Below are positions 35,544-47,447 of a stretch of DNA of 64,000 nt, piece after piece (the first letter of the stretch is position 1; each line of letters starts with the position of its first letter). The position numbers were made by a program, and so were the translations under genes. This DNA comes from Alentia gelatinosa (taxonomy: Eukaryota > Annelida > Polychaeta > Phyllodocida > Polynoidae). The stretch lies in NCBI GenBank assembly GCA_950022655.1, contig OX465583.1, positions 67,383,652 through 67,447,651 on the forward strand. The letters are read 5' to 3'. Under the pieces are notes generated by a model. That model ran no database searches. It was not told the DNA's origin and was given only the letters and a program-made list of their open reading frames with translations.

Positions 35544-36289
35544 CAATTTATATTATCCAGAGGTATTTGTTAAAATCAATAGAATTTAGAAATCACCCAA
35601 CTACCAGCTTTTGTTTTTTACTATTGGTGTCTATGGGAAATTGCAATATTTGAAATCATTTTGTGGCTAGATGACACTGATGTTCTATTGCTATCTTTAA
35701 ATGATTCTAGATTACGATAGTTGAGAACATATACAAATAAGAAATACTAAAAAAAATACTTTGTCCATACCATACACCTTCATATCTAAAGGCCTGGATG
35801 AACCTATAGAGACAGTTTCCTTTACTATGCTATTGTATCGCCTGATTATTCTTCTTATTATTATCCGTTTCTACAATTTGTAGATGTCTATATTTATGTT
35901 ATGCATTACAGACACATTTAATAAGGTTGATTTGAATATTTCAATTATGAAAATGATACAGATATAATAATAGATCGAAGAAATGTCTTACATATCGTGG
36001 GTATACCATATTCCTATATATCTATAGCCGTACACTCTATGCTTACACCACGTTCTGGGGGGTGGAGTAACTTATGGATACTACCCAAGGCTGCCGTATA
36101 CTACCCAAGGTAGCCGTATACTACCCTAGGTTGACATTTAAACCAATCAGATCGCCTCTTACAAAATTCATTTGAAAAGCGCTGTGGGGAGAAAATATAG
36201 TGTTAAGTTACTCAATAAGGTTGGATCTGGCTTGAGGTTTGATGGTGGGTGAGCAAATAATGATAATTATCATTATTAAACCACATTTT
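35544..36289. other. Intergenic; short 20-bp repeat at 36075-36135
   Basis: Three units of GCCGTATACTACCCAAGG. Nothing else recognised. Confidence 0.5.
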
Positions 36290-36400
36290 AAGGTATATAA
36301 GAATAGGTATATAAGAATAGGCCAAGGCCTTGGGCAGTCATTTTTCCAAGCCTTGCCTCGTAACTTTGACTTTCTCTCACCGGAACATAGTTTCCATCTA
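36290..36400. repeat. Foldback fragment with one arm only
   Basis: GGCCAAGGCCTTGGGCAGTC and TTTCCAAGCCTTGCCTCG, then CTCACCGGAACATAGTTTCC match the right side of 32855-32955. The left arm is absent. Confidence 0.75.
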
Positions 36401-37025
36401 GTATTTCAAGGCAAAACCCAGATACACAAAATTAATTTTTACTGGGTGAATAGTCGGATGAATCAAAGCAGACATGACTTTTTGTCATGGCTTTATCGTA
36501 GCCGTGTCGGAGTGTTTCAGAAGCAGTGGGAACCCGACTTAAGCCATCATGTTTCCACCAATAGTTAGGCACTTACTTTTTCAGATGGCCCTCCCATAGA
36601 AGTTAGCATGGTGTCATGCCATTTTTTTTTGCATTTTCTAATGCTGATATATGGAACTCATATCATCCTGAGTTATTTGCAAAACTCAATAGAATTTATT
36701 ATTGGCAAAAATCAATAGAATTTAGAAATTGCCCAACTACCAGCTTTTGTCTTTAAGCCATCATGTTTCCACCTGTTTCAGCTCATAGACTTAAGGAAGT
36801 TTACATAAGCAGATAAATATGATGTTTTCTAAGTTAAAACGGTCTCTCGAGTCTCGTGTAGAATGAGGCGGTGGTCGGCCGCCTGTCTTTCCTCAAATTT
36901 TCTATCTGCTTGATAAAAGTTGTTCTCGCTGTTTGCCGCCCACTCCCTGTTTCTCACCTTACTGCACAATCTGAGCTTCGCGCCTTTTTCTCCTCAATCC
37001 GGGCCTGCCGCGTCGTCTGCAGCTT

Positions 37026-37390
37026 TACAGCGGGATTCACACGATGGGATCCATATACCTCACACAGAGTGTTTGTCTGAGACAAATCCTGTTGAGATTC
37101 GGTACTGGAACACAATCTCCTCGTCTGAATTGTAGGATTCCACTTTGCTGAAGTGGGATTCACACGATGGGATCCATGTACCTCACACAGTGTTTGTCTG
37201 AGACAAATCCTGTTGAGATTCGGTACTGGAACACAATCTCCTCGTCTGAATTGTAGGATTCCACTTTGCTGAAGTGGGATTCACACGATGGGATCCATGT
37301 ACCTCACACAGTGTTTGTCTGAGACAAATCCTGTTGAGATTCGGTACTGGAACACAATCTCCTCGTCTGAATTGTATGGTTCAATTTTGC
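37026..37390. repeat. ~122-bp tandem repeat, 3 units (family N derived)
   Basis: Each unit is GTGGGATTCACACGATGGGA...GAGACAAATCCTGTTGAG...CTCGTCTGAATTGTAGGATT. Units start near 37029, 37152 and 37274. A solo N end TCGTGTGAATCCCACTTTAG lies at 37804. Confidence 0.9.
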
Positions 37391-38343
37391 TAAGAAGAGT
37401 TTTTTACTTTGTAATTGTCCGCGATAATCACCTCTCACAAGGAACAGAATCTTATGAGATTTTGAGTTTAAACAGGTTTAAAATTTAGAGTGGCATTTTG
37501 GTGAGACAAATGTACTTCACACGTTCTCCCCCAGTTTGCGTGTCTCAGTGGTACCAAATTACACCTATTCACACGGGGAAGTACCCTGAGTCGGCGACTG
37601 TGTACCCTGTGTACCCAGTATACCCTGTGTAGGGGTGAAGGGGTGAGACTATGGACCTATTAAGTCTTCCCATGTGAATTGAATCCGCCATGTTTCCCTG
37701 AGACTGTAGAACACCCCAATCTGTGAAACTTTGTACCTAGCGGACAATAGTCGGCGACTGGTGAGAAGGTGTGAAGTATACCAGTCTCAGGTCCATTTGT
37801 CCTATCGTGTGAATCCCACTTTAGCTTGAGGCTCAAGGTTATAGCGGCCCAAGTCAGGTCTATTCCTTTCACTACGTTCATTTTATACATGCATGTAACA
37901 TCTAAAGGAAATACCTGCAAACCGGCTATTGTTCAATCAAATGATCTACACTCCAAACTACATTATTCTTGAATCATACGTCTTTTGTTTTTCCAAACAA
38001 AAAGCAAACAAACAAGCAGCTACGAAATTACCTATTGATGCTTCACACTGATAATTTATTGTTTATTGAATATTGATTTGAAGAGTGCCAATAATCTGCT
38101 TTAAAAATACAAAAAGAAAACATATCAAAACAATGCCGAGTTGGACTCATGTATTCACCTCATGTCAATATATTTGCCTATCGTCTGTTCACCTGTCAAA
38201 AGAACTCACTTTGGCCATTTGGATAGGAAAGGATTAGAATCTCAGTGTTTTTTACTGAACCTCACAGTAATCAGATAGGAGTAAATCCAGGTCATACATT
38301 GCTGATGGCGAATGTGTTAGGACTGCTGGCTCTTTCATACTTA

Positions 38344-38690
38344 CCCGGTGTTTACACTAGACGATTCTGGCCGGCGATTCTGGCATTTTGCACCTCATGA
38401 CGACTTTCAGCAGTAAAATGATAGAAATTGTCTAATGGAAACACCAAGCGTATGGCAACTGCATACCGTCTGATTGTGTCAGATTATTCGATTTGGCACC
38501 ACCTCACGACTATTGGATACGCTCTGACGCCTGCGACTATTTCTAGCAAGCTTGAATTCGTCATCAGTGTAAACGTTCATGTGCATTCTGAATTTGATAA
38601 CTTTTGCGGTGGACTTTGCTACCACCTGACGACTACTGGCATGATGATCTACAGTCACTACATATTTAGTTGTCTAATGTAAACGCCAGG
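38344..38690. mobile_element. Harbinger-like MITE family M, copy 2
   Basis: TTA at 38341-38343 and 38691-38693. Ends CCCGGTGTTTACACTAGACG ... GTCTAATGTAAACGCCAGG. Confidence 0.88.
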
Positions 38691-38709
38691 TTAGTCGCTT
38701 CGTAGCCTG

Positions 38710-39040
38710 GAAGCCTGGCCAGCGTACACTCACATATTAATTAGGCCAGGTAATTACCACCATTTTTCTGCTGTATTGCAGGATTGCATTCAGCTGGCAA
38801 AATCTGTTTTATAGAGGAATATTTCGATAAGTTGTCTTTGATCTTTAGAAATATTGTCATACTTTATATTCATTGTAGAGAAGGGCAAATAAGTTATTTG
38901 GGGAGGAGAGAGGTTGTGCTGGTTTTTCCCTCCACTGCGAATGACCGGGAATCCAGCATAAGTTCAAGGTCGCTCACACGTTTCTCATGCCGGGCGTTAC
39001 CTGTCCCAATTGTTCATTGGGGCAGGGAATCCGTCTAGTC
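38710..39040. mobile_element. MITE family J, copy
   Basis: GGAAGCCTGGCC ... GGGGCAGGGAATCCGTCTAG, with AAGTTCAAGGTCGCTC and GGCGTTACCTGTCCC as in the other J copies. Confidence 0.75.
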
Positions 39041-39298
39041 GCTTCATAGTTGGCTGCTTTCCCTCCCATCCCGAACCTCCGCTAGTCCAACTTCCGGAAC
39101 CCATCGTGGAAGCGTGTACTAGAGTGTACTGCTCTGCATGGTCCCCCCTAGCGGATGTCTTGGGAACCGTCGTAGGACTACTATTTGGTGTGACACAAGT
39201 AATACAGTGTTAATACTCAGGGTATTGATGATAACTAACGCAATTCTGACTCGGTTATTATTTGAAATGACAAAGGTACTACATCTCAGGGTCAATAG

Positions 39299-39715
39299 TA
39301 GCCTGGAAGCCGGGCCTAGTCACATTATAGGCCAGGTAACGGGTTCCATTTTGGTGCACTATGGGTAAAAGCTCCATTTCTTGTTCTCTCCTAGCAGAGA
39401 TCATGTACTCTACTTCTGCGATCTTTTCTTTTTATTTCATTTATTTTATCTGGACTATTAGGCCTACAGACCTATCTTCCTTACAGCCAGTACAACAGGA
39501 TTGCTGTTAAACATTCAGCAGCAGTATTTCTTCAGAATAAAGCACTTAAGGTAGTAAATTATTAGTATAGACGAATAGAAGAAAAAATGACTTGTGCAAG
39601 TCTATGTTGAGCCAAGATAGGTGGCGTAATTGTCAGTTCAAGGTCATTCTCTAGTATTACGTAAGAAGTAGTTACCAGTCCCTTATTTCATCTGGGCAGG
39701 GAACCAGTCTAGGTA
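39299..39715. mobile_element. MITE family J, copy
   Basis: TAGCCTGGAAGCCGGGCCTA ... GGGCAGGGAACCAGTCTAG. The interior is diverged and longer, and contains a family O-like CTCTCCTAGCAGAGATCATG fragment. Confidence 0.7.
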
Positions 39716-40017
39716 AATAGATCAGAAAACTACAGTATCATATTCTGTTTTCGGCATGGCTAGACTGCTTTTAGTCAGCAAACCTCATCCCATCAAGAAT
39801 GGGGATGTTGGGTAAATTAATTGGGAATATATACCTTAGTGGTTCTGGCCAGAGAGTTAGTACATGTGTATTATTCTTTTTTCCTCATAAAAAGTAATGT
39901 ACATTTACACCTACCATGGTAGCCACGTTTCAGGGTACCGTAGATGCACTGTGGACGAAACAGGATGAAATCTTAGGCAAGCCTTACCCATTTATATTAC
40001 TACTTATCTATATCTAG

Positions 40018-40354
40018 TAAACCATTTGCCCGATTCATGCGATTCGTAATTACTTCGTAATGGGTATCATCATAAATCAATCTCGTATCATGATAGTAAA
40101 CATTTTAATGTAGGTTTTGAGTTCAACCAGAACCTTTTTCAGAGCAGCTCACAATCTGGTCGCTGATTGGTCGATGTTTTTATGCCCCTAGAGGCATAAA
40201 TCGCACTTTATGCCCCGGTATACCGCATAAAATCATCTAATGTTAAGCCTATGGCAGTTTTTTATTAGGGGTAGGATAATATTGATATAAACCATTTACC
40301 CGATTCATGCGATTCGTAATTACTTCGTAATGGGTAACATTATAAATCAATCTC
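40018..40354. repeat. ~67-bp direct repeats flanking a foldback end remnant
   Basis: AACCATTTGCCCGATTCATG...ATAAATCAATCTC at 40019-40086 recurs at 40289-40357 with few changes. Between them is a C/E-type remnant ending AATGTTAAGCCTATGG...TTAGGGGTAGGATAA (40240-40280). Confidence 0.8.
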
Positions 40355-40421
40355 TCATTCATTTATTCATCTAAACCATTAAGAATGCAAGGACACCACA
40401 AGCACAACACCCAGAGTACTG

Positions 40422-40945
40422 GGGCCCGTTTAATAATTTAGGATCGTGCATAAAGGACCTTTTCTGTACCTTGTTCAAGGGTTATCGTTTAATGATATTT
40501 AGCCCTTTGGCGCCGGGTGATGCCTTAAGGCATCGCCGCACGTGGCCGGATGATGCCTTAAGGCATCGCCGGGTGTGGCCGGGTGATGCCTTTAGGCATC
40601 ATTTTCTATACTTATGATTCTGAAATACTCATAAAATAATATTAAAGATCACGTGATAAAACACGTGATCTTTAATATTATTTTCACGTGATCAAAAAGT
40701 AAAATAATTAAAATTGGTGTGAAAAGACCCGTCCCCTGGCGGTATGTACTAACACCCTACCCAGCCTTACAGACATTGCTTCCCCAGAGGTACCCGGCGT
40801 GAAAGTTCGTTCGCTATGGCAGTCTTAGCCGTCCATTAGGTCGTCCATGAGTGTTGAATAAAGTTGACCCACATCGTCTCTGGGTCTCCTTGGCGTACAT
40901 TAAAGGGTCTTCATGTATGAGCCTAGATTATTCAATGGGCCCCAG
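40422..40945. mobile_element. MITE family I interrupted by a TTAA-type element
   Basis: 40422-40500 and about 40845-40945 together resemble 47448-47640 (GGGGCCCGTTTAATAATT ... CATGAGTGTTGAATAAAGTT ... GGGCCCC). Confidence 0.7.
40503..40806. mobile_element. Diverged piggyBac-like MITE
   Basis: CCCTTTGGCGCCGG at the left, three GATGCCTTAAGGCATC units, and an end near GGCGTGAAAG. Target flanks are degraded (TTTAG/TTCG). It contains a perfect hairpin of 23-bp arms (40633-40655, 40662-40684). GGGACGGGTC/GACCCGTCCC is shared with 8636-8978. Confidence 0.6.
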
Positions 40946-41221
40946 TACAAGGTACAGAAAAGGGTCTTCATATACGATCCTAGGGTCTGTTACATTAATT
41001 GTAAAAGATCAAGTAAAAGATCGTACAACGGCCGTAGGGCGCATATCGTTACATAAATGGGTTTTGTCATACACGTACGACCTTTGTATGATACGATCAA
41101 ATGAGAATGGCAAATATTGTTTCATAAACATTGACCTACATTGTGTAAATGGTCTTATATCGTCCAAAATCGTCCTAACATACGACACCTGTAGAGAGTG
41201 TCGTGGGTGTCAATTCATGCA

Positions 41222-41460
41222 TTATTATATACCTGTGGCTGTATGAACTACGTATACTACCCGCTCTTACCCATGGCGTATTTATACCCGTACGCCACAC
41301 TGTGACGTACGGGGTATGTGATCACGAGACTAGGTAAAATTTCGCCATTTTTAGGTATAGAATAATACGAAAACAGGCTACGGCATCGGGATGTATGTGA
41401 TCAATAATTTCACAGCGTATCTTTGACGTACGAAGACAGTAAGCCAGTTTCCGTATATTA
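41222..41460. mobile_element. Foldback element family Y, copy 1, left hairpin arm missing
   Basis: Aligns with 41571-41870 over TATTATATACCTGTGGCTG...GGTATGTGATCACG...TTTCGCCATTTTTAGGTAT. It then jumps from CAGGCTA to CGGCATCGGGATGTATGTGA, skipping the whole left arm. Confidence 0.8.
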
Positions 41461-41570
41461 ATTTCATTCATTCAGATCTCAAGTCAAAATGCATAATTCC
41501 ATAAAGCACTTAAGACCATTAGTGATATAAGTGATAAACAAGATATGAGAAATACAAGCTATATATATCA

Positions 41571-41870
41571 TATTATTATATACATATATGGCTGTAGGAC
41601 CTACACATACTGCCCGCTTCTACCTATGATGTATATATGGCCGTACATCACACTGTGACGTACGGGGTATGTGATCACGTGACAAGCTGAAATTTCGCCA
41701 TTTTTAGGTATATAATAATACAAAAACGGGCTGACTGTCTTAGTACGTCAAAATACTTGGTAAAATTGTTGATCACATACATCCCTCTGCCTTCGGCATC
41801 GGGATGTATCTGATCAATAATTTTACCGCGTATTTTAGACGTACGAAGACAGTAAGCCAGTTTCCATATA
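41571..41870. mobile_element. Foldback element family Y, copy 2, complete hairpin
   Basis: Arms ACTGTCTTAGTACGTCAAAA...GATCACATACATCCC and GGGATGTATCTGATC...GACGTACGAAGACAGT. The centre is TCTGCCTTCGGCA (41786-41798). The related end ATATACCGGTGGCTGGATGA occurs alone at 63495. Confidence 0.85.
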
Positions 41871-41879
41871 TTATATATA

Positions 41880-42727
41880 TGGAGCAGTGTGTGTGGATGG
41901 GAGGGGGCGTGTGAAGAGCTTCCACATAGTAGACCTATTGATCCCTTACAATCTATGTCAAAGATACAATAATTTATACAAACGATTCACGTGTCTTCCT
42001 ACAACCTATTTTATGTAACCAAATTGGACGAGGATCGTCCACGAGGTCGTATATCGTTAGATAGATCGTATCGTACAAGGGTCGTATCATTCAAAATTTT
42101 ATGTAACAGACCCCTAGATTGTTCAACGGGCCCCTGGTGTATAGAAACGATCCCTGGCTGACCCAACCGTGTTGCTGTTTTTACCACGTTCTCCATTGAT
42201 TGGCATCGCATAGCCAGGTCTGCCCGGAAACGTGTCTAATCAAAAAGCTCCAATCAATACTGATGGGAGGGGTTGTTTTTTTTACATCTACTTACCTCCC
42301 ATTTCCAACACAGCGACCGCACAGTAGAAAGGTGCCACGTGAATGCAGAGTTTATTTGGCATACGATCTAATTTGGTCTCTAATTGATCCAGATATCTAC
42401 TGATCCGTTCACACTCATTGGACCATGAAGACATGGTTTGAATAATAGCCATTCAGGGTAGAATATGACTGTATGATAAATTTTCACTACACTATGATTG
42501 TAGACACATTTATATGCTCAATGGCAACCAACGAATCATATTGTCTCTCTCACCATGGAACTTGTGTCAACTAGGTCGATTAGCACATTTGTAAATACAT
42601 GCTTTTAATTAGATACCTTTTGTGTTACATATCCTACAACTCACAATGGCCACCTGGTGATTTTTCAAATCTTGTCAATCATCAGTCAAAACTGGCTCCT
42701 TGGGATTCATTCTAATGCCAATTGAGT
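41880..42727. other. Intergenic; family I remnants, nothing else recognised
   Basis: CCCCTAGATTGTTCAACGGGCCCC (42110-42133) is a family I end. No gene supported. Confidence 0.5.
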
Positions 42728-42729
42728 AA

Positions 42730-43062
42730 GGCCCGGCGTCCACCTACGACGCTATGGCTCCGATATGGCCTACGATGCACCTCCCAATAACAAACCAAAA
42801 TCGCGTCGGAAGGTCACCTAATATTGGGGCAGTTGACCACGTTTCTGCGATTAGGCACAGAAAAAAACTCTTACGATGTGTGGTGGATTGGCATGTCTAG
42901 ACATATGTCTACGATTCTGCACCTTCCCGATATTTATCCTACCCCTAATATAAAATCCCATAGGCTTAACATTGGGTTTCCGTATGCCACGCTGACTGGA
43001 GTTTTATATGCCACTAGTGGCATACAGCATTGTTATCACATAATATTCCAAAATCGAGGAGA
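42730..43062. mobile_element. Chimeric repeat: family A joined to family C
   Basis: 42734-42932 is the first two-thirds of MITE A. At CCCGATAT|TTATCC it switches to a family C end (TTATCCTACCCCTAATATAA, then CCATAGGCTTAACATTGGG), which continues to 43062. It then meets minisatellite R. Confidence 0.8.
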
Positions 43063-43063
43063 T

Positions 43064-43262
43064 GTATGGTGATACTTTGTATCAGGTGGGTATATCTGTA
43101 TGCTCTGGGTATGGTGATACACACTCCCTATATGTTATCTATGGACACTTTGTATGAGGTGGATATATCTGTATGCTCTGGGTATGGTGATACACAATCC
43201 CTATATGTTATCATATGCTATTCATATATGTTTTCTATGGAAGCTTTGTATTAGGTGGATAG
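43064..43262. repeat. Minisatellite family R, ~2.5 units
   Basis: GATACTTTGTATCAGGTGGG and following 73-bp-spaced GTATGCTCTGGGTATGGTGA units. Confidence 0.85.
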
Positions 43263-43264
43263 CA

Positions 43265-44284
43265 ATATTAAAGAGGCCCCCGATTGCTCAGGGTGGGCGT
43301 TGGTCATCGCACACCCTTTCATTAGAAATAAAACAATCTTTCCCGAAATGTCTCTTTGAATACCTTATCTAGATTGTAATTGCAAATAAGGTTAGGTCAC
43401 ACAGAAGGTCATCTCTGTTACTCTGCCTTCCATCACTAATTACCGTGGTCAATGATATTGTGATTGCAGCTATTGATCATTTCTTGCTGTTGTATGGAGG
43501 ATATACTCCACTATGATTGCCTATACCTAGACAAGGCTGTTTTAACAATGACTGAAACCTAGTGCTTTAAAGATGATGTACAGAAATGAGTCTTGATGAT
43601 AAATTCATTAAAAATAAAGACCCGCCCCTCACACAGTGAGAGTACGGGTCTGTGTAGAGGTGGTCATGACATGTCAGGTCATATAGATACATATGATACA
43701 CAGAGTTTCATACATACCTCCCCCCAACACACACCAGTACAACCTTGACCTGTCATGCCTCACTGCCCCTGCCACCTTTCTCTCACCTGGCTTTGTAAAT
43801 TCATTAGAAAACATGCACAATACTGTAAGATTATCCTATGAAACTACAGATACATGAGATACAGATACCAGATAGACATATAGAGATACATAGATATTGT
43901 GTATATTGTATTAGTTACCATGTTTTCATGTTGTGGTCAGTGTACTGCTAGTATTCCTTGTCATAGTCGGTAATCACAGAGCCTTTGTGTGGGCAGGTAG
44001 AGGTCTCTACACTCTCCTACGTGTCAGGCTTGACTGGATCACCTGCAGAGGTTCTGGTCTTATAAATGCCCGTGTAGAGGTACCAAGAGAGTCGTCCCGT
44101 TTTGAGACAGGGCAGACTGCTTCATACTAGGCAGTATAGTACTCATAAGTGACTCTGTCGCAAAGGTCGCCAGTGTTATACAAAGGCCAGCGTATACAAC
44201 CCACGCTCCTCCCAGAGGGGCTTACTCTTTAGGATTAATTAACAGAGCTTAATTGGTTTATATAAGCTTTAAGTTAACAGTTAC
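43265..44284. other. Intergenic, nothing recognised
   Basis: No supported gene. Open frame 43933-44130 has no recognised domain. Confidence 0.5.
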
Positions 44285-44592
44285 TAATATTATTATATAC
44301 CTGTGTGTGAATGTCTATCAAATACTGCCCGCTGCTAGGGATGCAGTAATAATAATGTTTGTGCCCGCTGTGAGTGTGACTTAATAAGTCATTAAATTGT
44401 CGTTTTTCTATCGATTTAAGGCATTTAATAATAAGCAAACGTCCTTACTGTGGACGAAATGGTTCCCCTTCTCGGTCAGTCTTTGATTTCATACTGCCTT
44501 CCGCCTATGGCGTCAGGCAGTATGAAATCGACAACTGACCTCGAACAGGATCCGTTTCGTCCACAGTGAGGACGTTTCCTAATATTACTGAC
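44285..44592. mobile_element. Foldback element family F, copy 2
   Basis: Matches 15640-15955 from TATTATATACCTGTGTGTGA to AGGACGTTTCCTAATATTAC. The centre CCTTCCGCCTATGGCGTCAG is kept, with paired differences in the arms. Confidence 0.85.
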
Positions 44593-44842
44593 TGCCCAAA
44601 TATAAAACATTTACGATGCTTAAGACCCAAACATTTATCTCTTCTCATCATTATCATTATAATAGATGTGTAGGTTACTGCCGTGTTAAGAGACTTGAAT
44701 GTGGTAAAAACCCCAAAGGACCATGCGGAAGAACGGCATCCTGCCCAGCACGGAAACAAAATGTACCTTTGTTTACCAAATAAACGAAATTAAGGTAATA
44801 TATGTAAAAAAAAAATGCTGGTTGCATAACACTAATCACACA

Positions 44843-45160
44843 CTTTATCTCACTCCGGTATCTTTCTCCATAGGCTTAACGTTAGGAACTCATACTCTAC
44901 GGCCGTGAAGGTAGTATACCCAATACTCAATGGCTAATGGAGTGATTCATTTGATCAAGAAATAATGTTATACGGGGTGAGATAAAATCAGAAACCCACT
45001 CGATGAAAATAACTTGGTCTGTACTCCACCTCATTTGACCTCATTTGACCTCATTTGACCGCAGAGTAATTCACTGAGCTTCGCTTCGTGGATTACTCTG
45101 CAGTCAAACTCAGTGGAGTACGACCAAGCTGTTTTCATCTTGTGGGTTTCCTTATAATAC
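44843..45160. mobile_element. Foldback element family E, copy 2
   Basis: The end TTTATCTCACTCCGGTATC, then CCATAGGCTTAACGTTAGG; inner GGGGTGAGATAAAATCAGAA; hairpin with arms CTTGGTCTGTACTCCACC and TGGAGTACGACCAAG; centre CACTGAGCTTCGCTTCGTGG (45072-45091). CTCATTTGAC is tandemly tripled in the left arm. Confidence 0.85.
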
Positions 45161-45524
45161 CCATGCTGTATATACTGTAAATATGCACCGTTTCACCATA
45201 TAACGTAAAAATACTGTACAGACCACTGGTCCATACAGAAAAATACGAACTACCTTCCCATACACGTTTATTAAAATATTGGTTGTTAAGCCAAATGAAA
45301 TTTATGATTGTTTTTTTTTAATTTTGAGTATATTGTAAATAAAGAACGACCTACCATGCTTGTACAAGCCACAAAACTCGATAATGATTCATGGTTTGTA
45401 CAGAACTCGGCGTAAACGCCTGGTTCCGTATAAACCATGATTTTTTATATTTTTTTATTTCACATTCAAATTCAAATCGTCGTAAAAGAAAATTTACGTT
45501 AACGGGAATAGACGTCTTCACGCA

Positions 45525-45956
45525 CTAACCCGCCGTAGAAATTTTAACAAACAAATTCAAATCGTCATTCACATTTAAATCATTAAGATTAATTCCGATT
45601 TGACCATGTCTCTTAGTATACTCTTTGCGCATGTACACCAAGATGAGCTCTGCCCTTCTGCGCTCCAGAGGTTTAGTTCTAGTGTTATGATGAAGCTGTT
45701 CAGTAGAGATTAACCTGCTATTATCTTTTAGGCATACCCGAAGCGCCCTGTTCTGGAGTCTTCGCATTTTTGCAAGGATATGCTTAGATGCTCCATCAAT
45801 GACAATGCTTGAATAGTCAAAGATGGGCAAGATCGCTTGTTTGTAAAAGGTAATTGCTACCTGCCTGGTCAGTAGGTATCTGATTTTCTGGAATTGGAAG
45901 ATTTTACTGTTTACTTGCTTAAGTACCTTTTGTGACTGTTTATCAAAGTTATCATC
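45525..45956 (-). pseudogene. Non-LTR retrotransposon (LINE) reverse transcriptase, C-terminal fragment
   Basis: Continuous minus-strand frame of about 143 codons with no ATG of its own. It contains QKIRYLLTRQVAITFYKQAI, then LPIFDYSSIVIDGASKHI, then LQNRALRVCLKDNS, STEQLHH, and LERRRAELILVYM. The order matches the thumb/post-RT region of jockey/CR1-type LINEs (K..LLRYLLP..TF.K..ILP.FDYCS, LQN.ALRI). The catalytic palm (YADD box) and endonuclease are missing, and a stop lies just upstream at 45957. It is therefore a 5'-truncated, dead copy. The 3' part carries AATAAA and an A/T-rich tail near 45448-45465 on the minus strand. Confidence 0.8.
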
Positions 45957-45969
45957 TCATATTGTAGCT

Positions 45970-46610
45970 TGTACATCATGGTCAGGGCGTTCTATATAAG
46001 TATTACCTGTCGAGCAGAGCCTATAACACAGAGAGCAGCTCAGTGAGCTATCGGACCTGCTCAGACGGTTGGCGTGTCTCTCACAAACTCTCCATGTGTG
46101 TGCCACACCCCGCCCTGCCCTGCCACTCCCAACTAACCCGCACCACACGCGTCTTACCACCTGGAAGGCGAGGCCGATCGAAACTCGATACAATCCTGAC
46201 AGAGATAGAATCTCCACTTACCTTGGTGAATGTAGAGGTGAGGTAGAGACTTTATCCCAGGTGTGGAGGTTTATATGTATGTACATGTATAGATCCGGGG
46301 TTTGGGGGCAGGTAGCACACTGCGCCGCTCCGGTTTATTATGCCGCAAAACCTTAAGGTTGCTCTAGCGGTGCAGTGTGGGCAGGTACCCACGTGCACGA
46401 TACGCATGCGTGGGGACGTTGGGAGTCGGTAGATGGCGCACCTCGTTGGGGGCAGGGTGAGGGGAGAGGGGGGGGGGGGGGCTGCTGGATCCCCCTACTC
46501 CATCATCTCCAGTAACTCACCGCTAACAAACCACCTCGTGCATGCCACACTCCAACCACCTCCCAGTGTTACTCTCTTTGTTGTTGTTGTTGTGGTAGAC
46601 TGGGGTAGAC
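45970..46610. other. Intergenic; poly(G) run, no gene supported
   Basis: A G run lies at 46459-46480, and GTTGTTGTTGTTG at 46578-46592. Open frames here (for example 46069-46356) lack recognisable domains. Confidence 0.45.
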
Positions 46611-46611
46611 T

Positions 46612-47030
46612 GACTCCAGTCTCAGCATCCTATGGCTACCCTCCTCAATGGGATACAGGCTCCAGTCCCTGCATCCTAAGGGTACCCTCCTTAATGGGAT
46701 ACAGGCTTCAGTCCCTGCATCCTATGGCTATCCTCCTCAATGGGATACAGGCTCCAGTCCCTGCATCCTATGGCTACCCTCCTTAATGGGATACAGGCTT
46801 CAGTCCCTGCATCCTATGGCTATCCTCCTCAATGGGATACAGGCTCCAGTCCCTGCATTCTATGGCTACCCTCTTCGCTGGGATACAGGCTCCAGTCCCT
46901 GCATCCTATGGCTATCCCCCTTAACAACTGGGATACAGGCTCCAGTCCCTGCATCCAATGGCTACCCTCCTCAACAGGATACAGGCTCCAGTCCCTGCAT
47001 CCTATGGCTATGCTCCTCGCTGGGATGCAG
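46612..47030. repeat. 46-bp minisatellite, ~9 units
   Basis: The unit reads GCTCCAGTCCCTGCATCCTA, then TGGCTACCCTCCTCAATGGG, then ATACAG. One unit has a 4-bp insertion (AACAACTGGG). 46 is not a multiple of three, so open frames cycle through it. They are not genes. Confidence 0.95.
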
Positions 47031-47415
47031 GGACTGGTACAATCGGTAATGGTGTTGGATTTCTGGTGCTGTTTAGCTCCGGTATTCCCTACACTCTCCT
47101 TACAGATATCCTAGCTACTGGCCAGGATATCTTCTGGGAGATTGATACCCTCTCACTTTGATCTCAATCGGGTCACAGTCATATTTAATTGTTATAACAA
47201 CACAGGTGGCCAGGGAACTGGAAGAGGGGAGGGGGAGGAGGTGTAGGGTTACAGGGAGCGGCTAGGGACCATAAAAAGGAGATCCTGTTTATAGTGAACA
47301 AGTCTTTGATTCATGGGCCAGTCAGAGAAGGATACCTACTGTAATGAAATTTATTCTGATTGTGATTATTCATTTAATGAATGCTCATAATAAAAGACTT
47401 GAGCAAGTCTAACTC
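47031..47415. mobile_element. Repeat family H, copy adjoining the minisatellite
   Basis: Reverse complement of 8591-9390 over GGTGTAGGGTTACAGGGAG, ACTGGTACAATCGGTAATGG and AAAGACTTGAGCAAGTCTA. The minisatellite at 46612-47030 is an expansion of a single unit of this family. Confidence 0.75.
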
Positions 47416-47447
47416 TGGGGTTGTTGTGCAAGGTGTCTGGGAACGAT

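Noticed and set aside
46433..47114. Three overlapping long open frames with repeated SLHPMA peptides
   Set aside because: They come from the 46-bp minisatellite. The unit length is not a multiple of three, so each frame is open by chance.
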